In this document: piece by piece, positions 9,223 to 17,807 of the stretch
Position numbering within the stretch: the first letter of the stretch is position 1
Layout: every line of letters begins with the position of its first letter
NCBI RefSeq assembly: GCF_003425685.1
Contig: NZ_QJKM01000001.1
Span: forward strand, 550,920-614,919
Direction: 5' to 3'
Source of the DNA: Rhizobium terrae
Lineage (GTDB): Bacteria > Pseudomonadota > Alphaproteobacteria > Rhizobiales > Rhizobiaceae
Length of the DNA stretch: 64,000 bases
The notes under the pieces: model-generated
What the model was told of the DNA's origin: nothing
What the model saw: the letters and a program-made list of their open reading frames with translations, nothing else
Databases searched by the model: none
Program-made: the position numbers and the translations under genes

Positions 9223-10080
9223 CTAATTCAAATGCCGCAGCTTGTCGGGGTTGCGCACCACGTAGATGGCCCTGATCCTTCCGTCGGCAATGTCGAGCGC
9301 GGTTGTCTGGATCTGGCCATCGGCCTCCAGCGTGATGAAGCCGGGCAAGCCGTTGATGAACCCGGCCCGCACGAGTTTCGAACCGTTTTTCTGAAAATCG
9401 GCGGCGAGATAGCCATGCACGCTCATTACCGCCTCGAAGCCCAGGATCGGTTCCATGGCTGCGGGACGTTTGCCGCCGCCATCCGCGTAAATGCTGACAT
9501 CGGCCGCGAGCATCGCGCCGAGCGTCTTCATATCGCCACTGCGCGAGGCCGCAAAGAAAGCCTCGGCGAGCTCGATTCCCCGTCTTTTGTCCACCTGGAA
9601 ACGCGACCTCGCCTCCCGAACATGGGTACGGGCGCGGGCGGCGAGCTGGCGGCAAGCGGCCACATCCCGCTCGATGGTGACCGCGACTTCCTCGAAGGTG
9701 AGCCCGAACACGTCGTGCAGCAGGAAAGCCGCCCGCTCGAGTGGCGAAAGACGCTCCAGAGCCAGCATCAGCGGCAGCGTGACGTCTTCCTGCTCTTCCT
9801 CTTCCACCACCGGATCTGGGAGCCAGGGACCGATATAGGTCTCGCGCTGGCGCCTTGCCGACTTGAGCTGATCGAGGCAGAGCCGCGTGACCGTGCTGCG
9901 CAGGAATGCTTCCGGCTCGCGCACGGCGCCGCGGTCGGCCCTCATCCAACGGATGAAGGCCTCCTGCACCATGTCTTCCGCGTCGGCGACCGATCCGAGC
10001 ATGCGGTAGGCGACACGGATCAGCTTCGGACGCAGCGGGTCGAAACTCGCCGCTGCGTCGTCATGACCGGGGCCTTCCAT
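9223..10080 (-). CDS. ECF41-family RNA polymerase sigma factor with C-terminal SnoaL-like domain (SigJ-like)
   Basis: The 285-residue product has sigma region 2 (about residues 14-80, including DAEDMVQEAF), region 4 (about 105-160, LSPLERAAFLLHDVFG) and a SnoaL/NTF2-like extension (about 170-280). The linker carries WLPDP (86-90) and the extension carries DGGGK (200-204) and NPDKL (277-281). These are the diagnostic motifs of group ECF41, whose C-terminal domain, instead of an anti-sigma factor, controls activity. The start ATG 10080 overlaps the stop of the AhpD-like gene by one base (TGATG), so translation is coupled. ECF41 genes are known to pair with carboxymuconolactone decarboxylase-like genes, as here. 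A matching ECF41 promoter lies upstream of the pair. Confidence 0.92.
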   Translation of the reverse strand: MEGPGHDDAAASFDPLRPKLIRVAYRMLGSVADAEDMVQEAFIRWMRADRGAVREPEAFLRSTVTRLCLDQLKSARRQRETYIGPWLPDPVVEEEEQEDVTLPLMLALERLSPLERAAFLLHDVFGLTFEEVAVTIERDVAACRQLAARARTHVREARSRFQVDKRRGIELAEAFFAASRSGDMKTLGAMLAADVSIYADGGGKRPAAMEPILGFEAVMSVHGYLAADFQKNGSKLVRAGFINGLPGFITLEADGQIQTTALDIADGRIRAIYVVRNPDKLRHLN

Positions 10081-10547
10081 CAGGCCGCCGCCTGGGCGGC
10101 CTTTGCGGCGGCGGGTTCGATCCACAGACCGAAGCCGACCGCAAGCCGGTTCCAGCCGTTGATGATATTAATCATGAGCGTGAGCTTCACCTGTTCTTCC
10201 TCCGTGAATTCGGCCCTCAGGGCTTCCTGGGCGCTTGCCTGGGAATGGCCCTCCGACAACCGGGTCAAGGCCTCGGTCCAGCCTAGCGCGGCGCGTTCGC
10301 GATCGGAATAGCAGGGCGCTTCGCGCCAAGCCGACAGGAGATAGATGCGCTGTTCGGTCTCGCCTTTCGCCCGCGCTTCCGCCGTGTGCATGTTGATGCA
10401 GTTGGCGCAGCCGTTGATCTGCGAAGCGCGGATCTTCACGAGTTCGATGAGGTTCGGCTCAAGGCTCGCGGCCACATCGACCGACACGCCCATCCACTTC
10501 TTCATCAGCGCAGGCGCGGCGGAAAAGATATCGATTTTGGCACTCAT
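10080..10547 (-). CDS. AhpD-like/carboxymuconolactone decarboxylase-family protein
   Basis: The 155-residue protein starts at ATG 10547 behind AAGGAAA. It carries the AhpD-type active-site motif NGCANCINMH, with Cys47, Cys50 and His54, in an all-helical CMD fold. Such proteins act as alkylhydroperoxidase-type reductants. The members that accompany ECF41 sigma factors are thought to be their main target genes, with an unknown physiological substrate. Gene order (AhpD-like, then sigma factor, one-base overlap) and the ECF41-type promoter just upstream support a self-activating two-gene operon. Confidence 0.9.
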   Translation of the reverse strand: MSAKIDIFSAAPALMKKWMGVSVDVAASLEPNLIELVKIRASQINGCANCINMHTAEARAKGETEQRIYLLSAWREAPCYSDRERAALGWTEALTRLSEGHSQASAQEALRAEFTEEEQVKLTLMINIINGWNRLAVGFGLWIEPAAAKAAQAAA

Positions 10548-10579
10548 GGTTCGTTTCCTTCTGTTGGTGACGACATCAT

Positions 10580-10606
10580 GACGAGACAAGATCTGCCGAT
10601 GTGACA
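10580..10606 (-). promoter_or_regulatory. ECF41-type promoter of the AhpD-like/sigma factor operon
   Basis: On the minus strand TGTCACA (10606-10600) is followed after exactly 16 bp by CGTC (10583-10580). This is the established ECF41 recognition pattern TGTCACA-N16-CGTC. It lies 32 bp upstream of the ATG of the AhpD-like gene, so the sigma factor probably transcribes its own operon. Confidence 0.85.
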
Positions 10607-10708
10607 TGCCGGTGGATTTTTCTTTTGCGGCATGCTTTCGGCACCAAACTCACTCGATAAATCGGCCGGGCCGTCCGTCGAGACAATCCGGCCGAATTTT
10701 AAGATGCA

Positions 10709-10834
10709 TCACCGTGCCGACACAGCCACTGCCAGCAAGCCTTCAAGAGGCGAAGGCTCGGTCGAGGAAATGTCATAAATGCAGGGTGCGGCCAAAATGG
10801 CGACAATCAGGGCACAGATCGCGATCGATTTCAT
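10709..10834 (-). CDS. Predicted small exported peptide (41 aa)
   Basis: ATG 10834 follows a good CTGGAGG site. The 41-codon frame begins MKSIAICALIVAILAAPC, a Lys followed by a hydrophobic core and a small-residue/Cys site, which looks like a signal peptide or a lipobox-like ending. The remainder is about 23 residues with no known motif. It lies between ohr and the AhpD-like gene on the same strand. It could be a real secreted or membrane micropeptide; the support is the ribosome site and the signal-like sequence only. Confidence 0.45.
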   Translation of the reverse strand: MKSIAICALIVAILAAPCIYDISSTEPSPLEGLLAVAVSAR

Positions 10835-10903
10835 CAGAACCTCCAGGATGATGCGAGGCCGGTCATCGGCAGCCGGCAGATGCGGGTGGCACCCGGCGGG
10901 CTT

Positions 10904-11320
10904 TCAGGCGACCTTCAGCTCGACATGAATATTGCCGCGCGTCGCCTTCGAATAAGGACAGGTTTGATGAGCTTCCTCCACAAGTACCCGGGCAAGCTCC
11001 GGATCGACCCCCGGCAGGCTGACATTCAGGCGGGCCTGCAGAAAGTAGGCTCCGTCCGTGATACTGAGATCGACTTCCGCATCGACCGCAGTGTCGGGCG
11101 GAAGCCGAAGCCTGCGCTTGGCCGCGGCAAGGCCCATCGCGCCGATGAAACAGGCAGACCAGCCGGCAGCGAAGAGCTGTTCGGGATTGGTACCGGGCTG
11201 GGCCGGGCCCGGAGGCGAAAGTCTGACATCGAGCTGTGCATCGTCGCTGCGTGCGAAGCCGTCACGGCCGCCGGTCGTGTGGGTCTTGCCGGTATAGAGA
11301 ACCTTTTCGATCCTGTTCAT
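10904..11320 (-). CDS. ohr: Organic hydroperoxide resistance protein (Ohr/OsmC family)
   Basis: The start is ATG 11320 (MNRIEKVLYTGK), preceded by GGAGT. The 138-residue length is standard for Ohr. The two catalytic cysteines are present: Cys57 in AAGWSACFIGAM and Cys121 in HQTCPYSKATRGN, both in the usual Ohr contexts. Ohr reduces organic and fatty-acid hydroperoxides in the cytoplasm with lipoylated proteins as electron donors. No adjacent OhrR (MarR) gene is present, which is unusual. GATAC-type repeats shared with the dipZ/hydrolase promoter region lie upstream, so the adjacent two-component system may control it. Confidence 0.93.
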   Translation of the reverse strand: MNRIEKVLYTGKTHTTGGRDGFARSDDAQLDVRLSPPGPAQPGTNPEQLFAAGWSACFIGAMGLAAAKRRLRLPPDTAVDAEVDLSITDGAYFLQARLNVSLPGVDPELARVLVEEAHQTCPYSKATRGNIHVELKVA

Positions 11321-11387
11321 GGAACACTCCTTTGTTGTTGTCGCTGGCAGCGACATTCGTTGACGGGGAGTGATGTGAAGGATGGAC

Positions 11388-11425
11388 GTATCCGGCATGT
11401 TTTCGGAAATGCTGGATAGTGTATC
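11388..11425. promoter_or_regulatory. GATAC-type repeat pair upstream of ohr
   Basis: The minus strand carries GATACAC (from 11425) and GGATACGTCC (ending 11385), about 33 bp apart and 70-105 bp upstream of the ohr start. The same GATAC(A/G) core occurs repeatedly in the dipZ/hydrolase intergenic region. Binding by the neighbouring response regulator is an inference. Confidence 0.35.
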
Positions 11426-11480
11426 TAAGCGTAGCAACAGGCGGCGCAGACATTTTCCCATACAAACCGGGAATTCTCCT

Positions 11481-12800
11481 TCAGCGGAAAGAGATCTCCG
11501 CCGCCAGGCCTCCGTCGGCGCGATTGTACAGTCTGACCGAACCGCCGATCATGGTGGCCAGCTGCTGGGCAATAGCAAGCCCAAGCCCGGTGCCGCCGGT
11601 CTCGCGATTGCGGGATTGCTCCAGCCGAAAGAAGGGCTGCATCGCCGCCTCCAGCATATCGTCCGGAATGCCGGGGCCACGATCCAGGACCGTGATGACG
11701 ATATCGCCCTCACCTTTCCGCTCGACGCTGATTTCGGCGGCGCCGGCAAACTTGATGGCATTGTCGATGAAGTTCGTGAGGATGCGCCGCAAGGCGTGCG
11801 GCTTGGTCGAGGCCGTGCCCTGGACGGCGCCAAGGACGGTCACAGATTTTCCGGTGTCCTGATAATCGTAGGCGATACTGTCGATGAAAGAGGAAAGGTC
11901 GATGCGGGATGTCTTTTCGCCATTGCCGTGCGAGCTGCGGGCATAGGCGATGCCATCCTGCACCAGCCTTTCGATCTCATGCAGGTCGCTGACGAGCTTG
12001 TCCTTTTCAGGCGACTCGTCCGCTATGTCGGCGCGCAGGCGCATGCGCGTGATCGGCGTCTGCAGGTCGTGGGAGATCGCCGCGAGAATCTGGACGCGCT
12101 CTTCGAGATAATGGGCGATGCGGTCCCGCATGGCGTTGAAGGCGCGCGCCGCATGGGCGACCTCGCTCGGGCCGGCTTCGCTCAGCGGTGGCGCTTTCCT
12201 GTTCGGGTCGAGCGCATCGGCAGCGGCGGCCAGATCGCCGAGGGGGCGGATTGCCTGGCGCACCGCGAACCAGGTGCAGAGCACCAGCAGCGCCATCTGG
12301 ACCGCGAGTACATAAGGAAGCCATTCGGCGATCGGCATCACACCCGTCGGGGTGACGTCGATGGTGAGCTCCGACCCGTCGGAAAGCGTCAAATGCCCCT
12401 GCAGCCGCTTGTCGTCGCCGGGAATGGACTCGATGCGTAAGGGGAACTTGCGTCCAGCGGCTTCTTCTATTCTTGCCGCGATCTCGGCGCCGCGGCCCGA
12501 CATGTCCGGCACACCGGCGAGCCCCGGCCCCAGGACAAGACGGTAGTTGCCGCGGCTCAAGCGATCCAGCCAGTCCGCCCGCTCCTTCGCCGGCAGCCGG
12601 TCGATGACGGCGATCGACGTCGCCAAATCACTCTCCAGCGTGCCAAGCATGACGGCCTTGGCCGACATGTAACGTTCGAGAAAGAGGATGCTGAAGGACA
12701 GGCCATAGGCGATCGCGAGGCCGAGGAACAGGATGAGGAAGAGCCGGGCGCGAAGCGTGCTTGGCCACCAGCGGGAACGAGGCGGAGCGCTCGCCGTCAT
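11481..12800 (-). CDS. Sensor histidine kinase, EnvZ-like
   Basis: The 439-residue protein has an N-terminal membrane helix (about 18-42), a periplasmic segment of about 120 residues, a second helix (about 165-185), a HAMP segment, and a dimerisation/phosphoacceptor helix with His244 in ISHDLQTPITRMR. The ATPase domain has the N box NFIDNAIKF, the G1 box DRGPGIPDD and the G2 box GGTGLGLAI. All catalytic elements are intact. The start overlaps the end of the response regulator gene by 4 bp (ATGA). It phosphorylates that regulator; the signal is unknown, but the redox and envelope genes around it suggest an envelope or oxidative cue. Confidence 0.93.
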   Translation of the reverse strand: MTASAPPRSRWWPSTLRARLFLILFLGLAIAYGLSFSILFLERYMSAKAVMLGTLESDLATSIAVIDRLPAKERADWLDRLSRGNYRLVLGPGLAGVPDMSGRGAEIAARIEEAAGRKFPLRIESIPGDDKRLQGHLTLSDGSELTIDVTPTGVMPIAEWLPYVLAVQMALLVLCTWFAVRQAIRPLGDLAAAADALDPNRKAPPLSEAGPSEVAHAARAFNAMRDRIAHYLEERVQILAAISHDLQTPITRMRLRADIADESPEKDKLVSDLHEIERLVQDGIAYARSSHGNGEKTSRIDLSSFIDSIAYDYQDTGKSVTVLGAVQGTASTKPHALRRILTNFIDNAIKFAGAAEISVERKGEGDIVITVLDRGPGIPDDMLEAAMQPFFRLEQSRNRETGGTGLGLAIAQQLATMIGGSVRLYNRADGGLAAEISFR

Positions 12801-13537
12801 GATCTGGGCTCCGAAATCTCTACAGGAACGGAGAAGACATACCCTTCTGCCCGCACGGTCTTGATATAGGTCGGCTCGCGCGCATCGTCGCCGAGCCGCT
12901 GGCGCAGACGGCTCACGAGAAGGTCGATCGAGCGGTCGAACAGGTCCGCATCGCGGCCCTGGGTCAGATTCAGGAGCTGGTCTCGATTCAACACACGCTG
13001 CGGGTGGTCGATGAAAACACGCAGCAGCCTGTATTCGGCACCACTCAGCGCAATCTCGGTACCCTGTCGATCGAGGAGATGCCGGCCGACTGTGTCGAGC
13101 CGCCAGTCGCCGAAGGTCAGGAGCTGACCGGCCTCGCTGATCTGCAGGTTGGGCGGCAGCATGCGCGTCCGCCGCAGGACGGCCTTGATACGCGCCAGCA
13201 GTTCACGCGCCGCAAACGGCTTCGGAAGGTAGTCGTCGGCACCCATTTCCAAACCGATGATGCGGTCCATCTCGTCGCTGCGGGCGGTCAGCATCAGGAT
13301 CGGCGTCGCCTTGTGCTTGCCGGCGCGAAGTTCGCGGCACAGCACCAGCCCGTCGTCGCCCGGCATCATCACGTCGAGCACGATCAGGTCGACGGCGTTG
13401 GTCTCAAGAAAGCTGCGCATCTGCCGGCCATCGGCGGCCACGGTTGCACGAAGGCCGTTCTTCTTCAGGTAGCTCGACACCAGCTCACGGATTTCACGGT
13501 CGTCATCGACGATCAGGATATGGTCGACATGCTCCAT
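12797..13537 (-). CDS. OmpR-family response regulator
   Basis: The 246-residue product has a receiver domain with the acidic pocket DDD (11-13), phospho-acceptor Asp55 in VLDVMMPGDDG and the Lys of LPKPFAARELLARI, followed by a winged-helix DNA-binding domain (about 145-240, ending TVRAEGYVF). It is the cognate partner of the downstream histidine kinase, which overlaps it by 4 bp. OmpR-family regulators bind as dimers to direct repeats 10-11 bp apart; such repeats with a GATAC core lie between the hydrolase and dipZ genes. That link is inferred from spacing and proximity. Confidence 0.94.
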   Translation of the reverse strand: MEHVDHILIVDDDREIRELVSSYLKKNGLRATVAADGRQMRSFLETNAVDLIVLDVMMPGDDGLVLCRELRAGKHKATPILMLTARSDEMDRIIGLEMGADDYLPKPFAARELLARIKAVLRRTRMLPPNLQISEAGQLLTFGDWRLDTVGRHLLDRQGTEIALSGAEYRLLRVFIDHPQRVLNRDQLLNLTQGRDADLFDRSIDLLVSRLRQRLGDDAREPTYIKTVRAEGYVFSVPVEISEPRS

Positions 13538-13649
13538 CTTCGGACTTTCGAATCCTCTTTCGGTATAGCGGCGCGCCTGCCGCCCTTATTAGACCCGGAT
13601 TCGGCTGCCGCGAAGTGAAGAAACGTCCTCGCGGCAGCCGTCTGTTTCT

Positions 13650-14696
13650 CTAGAATCTCGCCACATCCAGAACGGCCTGGGCGAAGGCCCGCGGCGCTTC
13701 CTGCGGCAGGTTGTGGCCGATGCCGCCTGTTATGTTGCGATGCTCGTATCTGCCCGAGAACTTGCCGGCGTAGGTGGAGGGATCGGCATGCGGCGCTCCG
13801 TTTGCGTCACCCTCCATGGTGATCGTCGGAACGGTGATGAGCGGCGCCATGGCGAGTTGTTTCTCATAGGCATCGTATCTGGCCTCGCCTTCGGCAATGC
13901 CCAGCCGCCAGCGGTAGTTGTGGATGGTGATATCCACATGATCCGGATTGTCGAATGCAACCGCCGAACGGTCGAAGATCTCGTCGTCGAACTTCCAGGC
14001 CGGCGATGCCGTCTGCCAGATCAACCTGGCGAAGTCACGCGTATTGGCGGCATATCCGAGGCGGCCGCGTTCGGTGGCGAAATAGAACTGGTACCACCAG
14101 GAAAGCTCCGCCATCGGGGCGAGCGGTTTCCGATTCACCTCCTGGCTGCCGATCAGATAGCCGCTGACCGATACCAGGGCCTTGCAGCGCTCCGGCCAAA
14201 GGGCCGCCATGATATCGGTGGTGCGCGCACCCCAGTCGTAGCCGGCGACGATCGCCTTGTGGATGCCGAGAGCATCCAGAAAGGCGACCATGTCGGCGGC
14301 AAGAGCAGATTGCTGGCCGTTGCGCGGTGTTTCCCCGGACAGGAAGCGGGTCGTGCCGTAACCACGAAGATAGGGGATGACGACGCGATAGCCGGCCGAG
14401 GCGAGGATCGGGGCAACGTCGACGAAACTGTAGATGTCATAAGGCCAGCCATGCAGCAGCAGGACGGCTGGGCCATCGGCAGGGCCGGCCTCAGCATAAC
14501 CGATATTCAGCACGCCGGCATCAATCTGCTTCAGCGCCTCGAAAGACGCGTTGCTTTCAGCCCTGGCGACGGCCGGTGACGAGGCACCGGCGGACTGCGC
14601 ATTCGCCAGCGAGGTGGCGCCGAGTTCGACGGCCGCGACGGTCATTGCGGCTACACCGAAGAAACGGCGGCGCCGAAGTTTGAATTCGTTGGTCAT
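13650..14696 (-). CDS. Exported alpha/beta hydrolase, epoxide hydrolase-like
   Basis: The start is ATG 14696 with GGAGAG upstream. Residues 1-34 look like a Tat signal (RRRRFFGVAAM, then a hydrophobic stretch and ANAQS), so the enzyme is probably periplasmic. The 348-residue protein carries the oxyanion motif HGWP (82-85), the nucleophile elbow AGYDWGA with Asp154, and a C-terminal catalytic His328 in GIGHNLP. An Asp nucleophile with HGxP is typical of epoxide hydrolases and haloalkane-type dehalogenases, not esterases. It is divergent from dipZ; the shared intergenic region holds repeated GATAC elements. Confidence 0.85.
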   Translation of the reverse strand: MTNEFKLRRRRFFGVAAMTVAAVELGATSLANAQSAGASSPAVARAESNASFEALKQIDAGVLNIGYAEAGPADGPAVLLLHGWPYDIYSFVDVAPILASAGYRVVIPYLRGYGTTRFLSGETPRNGQQSALAADMVAFLDALGIHKAIVAGYDWGARTTDIMAALWPERCKALVSVSGYLIGSQEVNRKPLAPMAELSWWYQFYFATERGRLGYAANTRDFARLIWQTASPAWKFDDEIFDRSAVAFDNPDHVDITIHNYRWRLGIAEGEARYDAYEKQLAMAPLITVPTITMEGDANGAPHADPSTYAGKFSGRYEHRNITGGIGHNLPQEAPRAFAQAVLDVARF

Positions 14697-15028
14697 GGTT
14701 TCTCTCCGATCCATACGATCACAGTCGAAAGAAAACCGGTGGCATGTATCCCCGATATGTCCCGAGAGCCCGCTTTTGAATGCGGATGTAGCGTCTGGCC
14801 GTCTGGATACGTCCTGATACAATTCATTGACTGTCACCCACGCCGGACCGCCTGCCCCTTGCCGCCGATTGTTTCGCTCTGTAGCGCCACGGGGCAATTC
14901 CTACACTTCGATACACTTCTCCTCGACCCCGGACACATCCGGGATACGTCGCGCCGACCAGATTGGCTCCGCTGCTGGTCGAACCGCATCGCCGTCCAGA
15001 GCCCGAAAACTCGGTTTCAAAGGAAACG
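14697..15028. promoter_or_regulatory. Divergent promoter region with tandem GATAC-type repeats
   Basis: Four repeat pairs are seen. GATAC occurs at 14806-14810 and 14816-14820 (10 bp apart). TACACTTC occurs at 14902-14909 and 14912-14919 (10 bp). GACAC at 14932-14936 and GATAC at 14943-14947 are 11 bp apart. On the minus strand, GACAT/GATAC lie at 14746-14761 (11 bp). Direct repeats at one helical turn are the usual target of OmpR/PhoB-type regulators, and such a regulator is encoded nearby. No protein-coding gene is seen here. Confidence 0.5.
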
Positions 15029-16804
15029 ATGATGACGCTTCTTATCATTGCCTATCTTGGAGGAGCGCTGACGATTCTCAGCCCCTGCATTCTGCCCATC
15101 CTTCCCTTCGTCTTCGCGCGCGCCGGGCAGCCGTTCGTCCGCAGCACGCTGCCCATGCTTGTTGGCATGGCCGCGACATTCGCGCTCGTCGCGACCCTCG
15201 CCGCGGTCGGCGGCAGCTGGGCGATCCAGGCCAACGAATACGGCCGCCTCACCGCGATCGCACTGCTTGCCGTCTTCGGAGTCAGCCTGCTGTCACCACG
15301 TGTCGCCAACGTCGTTACCCGACCGGTCGTCGATTTCGGTAATCGGCTACTGAACGCCTCGGGCAGGCCTGGCTCCGTGCCCACCGCAGCGAGTTCGCTC
15401 GTGCTCGGAGTCGCGACCGGCCTGCTTTGGGCACCGTGCGCAGGGCCGATCCTCGGCCTGATACTGACGGGTGCGGCGCTCCAGGGCGCCAATCTCGAAA
15501 CCACATTTCTGCTCACCGCCTATGCCGCCGGCGCGGCCACTTCGCTCGCCGTTGCCTTGGCGGCCGGCAGCAGGATCTTTGCCGGAATGAAGCGGTCGCT
15601 CGGCATCAGCGAGCGGATCCGTCAGGCCCTGGGAGCTGCAGTTCTGGCCGGCGTCGCCGCCATCGCACTTGGCCTCGATACCGGCCTGCTGGCCAGACTT
15701 TCCTATGCCAGCACCGCCTCTTTCGAGCAGGCCGTGCTCGACCGGTTGCACACAAAGCAGGGTACCGTGAAGCCGTCCGAAATCGCCAGCAACAGCATGA
15801 TGATGACTGCCGGCGCGGCGCGCCCATTCCGCGCCAACCTGCCGATCGAAGGCAGTTCACCGTCGCTGGACGGCGCGGTCGAATGGCTGAACTCGTCGCC
15901 GCTCGCCATCGAGCAGTTGCGCGGCAAGGTCGTCCTCATTGATTTTTGGACCTATTCCTGCATCAACTGCATCCGCACCGTGCCTTACGTCCGTGCCTGG
16001 GCCGAGAAATACAAGGACCAGGGCCTTGTGGTGATCGGTGTTCACGCTCCGGAATTCGCCTTCGAAAAGAAAGTCGACAACGTCAAGAAGGCGATCGGCG
16101 ACTTCAAGATCACCTATCCCGTTGCAATCGACAACGACTACGCGATCTGGCGCGCCTTCGAGAACAGCTATTGGCCGGCCCATTACCTGATCGATGCCAA
16201 GGGCCAGATCCGCTACCATCACTTCGGCGAGGGCAACTACCGCCAAACCGAGCAGGCGATCCAGGATCTGCTGCGCGAAGCCGGCAGCGACATGGCGTCC
16301 AGCGCGCCGGTAGCACCCGATGCGAAGGGCGCCGAGGCGAGCCCGGATCTGAAGAACATCCGCTCCGGCGAAACCTATCTCGGCTATAAGCGCGCCACCA
16401 ATTTCGCCTCACCGGAGAACCTTCGCGCCGATGCTCCCCATAAATATTCGGTCGCGGAGGCGAGCCTCAACGAATGGAGCCTTTCCGGTACCTGGACCGT
16501 AGGCCCGGAACAGGCGACCCTCGGTCAGGCGGATGGCAGCATCGCCTATCGGTTCAGCGCTCGCGACCTGCATCTGGTCCTCGGTCCCGGCGCCGCGGGC
16601 AAGCCTGTCCGCTTCCAGGTGACTATCGACGGCAAGGCGCCGGGGGCCGACCACGGCGCCGATACGGATGCAGACGGCAATGGCATCGTGACCTCGACCA
16701 GACTTTACCAGATCGTTCGTCAGTCCGGGGATGTCGAGGTGCGGAATTTCGAGATCCGTTTCCTGGACCCGGGCGTCGAAGCCTACGCCTTTACCTTCGG
16801 CTGA
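15029..16804 (+). CDS. dipZ: DipZ-like cytochrome c biogenesis/thiol-disulfide protein (CcdA-thioredoxin fusion)
   Basis: The start ATG 15029 (MMTLLIIAY) has AAAGGAAA upstream; 15032 is an alternative. Residues about 1-250 are a CcdA-type membrane domain with the two conserved Cys-Pro elements SPCILP (Cys20) and APCAGPI. Residues about 285-425 are a TlpA-like thioredoxin domain with the redox motif YSCINC (Cys311, Cys314). The last about 150 residues form the beta-rich domain found at the end of DipZ proteins. The protein moves reducing power from cytoplasmic thioredoxin across the membrane to periplasmic thiols. At 591 residues it has full length. The next gene starts 46 bp downstream on the same strand. 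Confidence 0.9.
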   Translation: MMTLLIIAYLGGALTILSPCILPILPFVFARAGQPFVRSTLPMLVGMAATFALVATLAAVGGSWAIQANEYGRLTAIALLAVFGVSLLSPRVANVVTRPVVDFGNRLLNASGRPGSVPTAASSLVLGVATGLLWAPCAGPILGLILTGAALQGANLETTFLLTAYAAGAATSLAVALAAGSRIFAGMKRSLGISERIRQALGAAVLAGVAAIALGLDTGLLARLSYASTASFEQAVLDRLHTKQGTVKPSEIASNSMMMTAGAARPFRANLPIEGSSPSLDGAVEWLNSSPLAIEQLRGKVVLIDFWTYSCINCIRTVPYVRAWAEKYKDQGLVVIGVHAPEFAFEKKVDNVKKAIGDFKITYPVAIDNDYAIWRAFENSYWPAHYLIDAKGQIRYHHFGEGNYRQTEQAIQDLLREAGSDMASSAPVAPDAKGAEASPDLKNIRSGETYLGYKRATNFASPENLRADAPHKYSVAEASLNEWSLSGTWTVGPEQATLGQADGSIAYRFSARDLHLVLGPGAAGKPVRFQVTIDGKAPGADHGADTDADGNGIVTSTRLYQIVRQSGDVEVRNFEIRFLDPGVEAYAFTFG

Positions 16805-16849
16805 ATCTCCCTTCCTTCCATCTACCGCAAACCCAAAGGAGCTAATCTC

Positions 16850-17608
16850 ATGAACCGCCGTTATCTCTCCACCCTCGCCCTCGCATTCGCCACAAGCCTG
16901 ATCGCCTTTGCGGCCCAGGCCGCCCAAGTGAAAAATATCGTCATCGTGCACGGCGCGCTCGCCGATGGCTCCGGCTGGCGCAAGGCGACCGAAATCCTCG
17001 AAAAACGCGGCTTCAACGTCACCATCGTGCAGCAGCCGATCACCTCGCTTGCCGACGACATTGCTGCGACCAATCGCGTGCTTGACCTACAGGATGGTCC
17101 GGTACTGCTCGTCGGCCACAGCTATGGCGGCATGGTGATCACCGAAGCCGGCCATAGCCCCAATGTCGCCGGGCTCGTCTATGTCGCGGCCTTCCAGCCG
17201 GACAAGGGTGAAAGCTTGATCGGGCTGGCGAGTTCCAAACCGGCCAGCGGCATGAACATTCGCGAGACGAAAGACGGAAAATATCTCTATATCAACCCGG
17301 CAGCCTTCGCGAACGACTTCGCGGCCGACCTGCCGAAGGACGAAGCGGCATTTCTCGCGAAATCTCAGGTCTTTGCCTCCAAAGATGCCTTTACCGCCCG
17401 GACGGGAGAACCAGCGTGGAAGGTGAAGAAGAGCTGGTCGATCGTCGCCACAGAAGACCGTTCGATCAATCCCGACCTTGAGCGGCAGATGGCCAAACGT
17501 GCCGGCAGCGAGATCACCGAAATCAAGGCAAGCCATGCGGTTTTCGCCTCCCGGCCGGAAGAGGTTGCTAACGTGATTGAAATGGCCGCGACGGCCGCAG
17601 GAAAGTAA
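16850..17608 (+). CDS. Exported alpha/beta hydrolase (salicylate esterase/EstC-like)
   Basis: The 252-residue protein has a Sec signal (residues 1-25, ending AAQAAQ) and the alpha/beta hydrolase core. HGALADGSGW forms the oxyanion region, Ser91 the nucleophile in GHSYGG, Asp the acid in ATEDRSINPD, and His in ASHAVFASRPEE. This pattern is typical of the family that includes plant methylesterase/hydroxynitrile lyase-like proteins and bacterial salicylate esterases. The natural substrate is unknown. It lies directly behind dipZ with AAGGAG upstream and is probably cotranscribed, so both products act in the periplasm. Confidence 0.85.
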   Translation: MNRRYLSTLALAFATSLIAFAAQAAQVKNIVIVHGALADGSGWRKATEILEKRGFNVTIVQQPITSLADDIAATNRVLDLQDGPVLLVGHSYGGMVITEAGHSPNVAGLVYVAAFQPDKGESLIGLASSKPASGMNIRETKDGKYLYINPAAFANDFAADLPKDEAAFLAKSQVFASKDAFTARTGEPAWKVKKSWSIVATEDRSINPDLERQMAKRAGSEITEIKASHAVFASRPEEVANVIEMAATAAGK

Positions 17609-17807
17609 CCAGAGGCCCATCTGGTGCACAATCCGGAGCGCTACGACGCGATGGTTGGGATTTCGATTTGTTGGCTACGTCCCCTGCGGTCGAGGTCCCG
17701 CCCTGCATCGGCACGTTTCGTACCGCACTTCCGGCAAATACAATCTCAAACCGATGTTCCGCCGCTCTTCGAGGCTGGCTATAATGCCGGCGCGTCTGCT
17801 GCGGCCG

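Noticed and set aside
14829..14860. TGTCACC as a second ECF41 promoter in front of dipZ
   Set aside because: No CGTC follows at 16 bp, and the seventh base of the motif is different.
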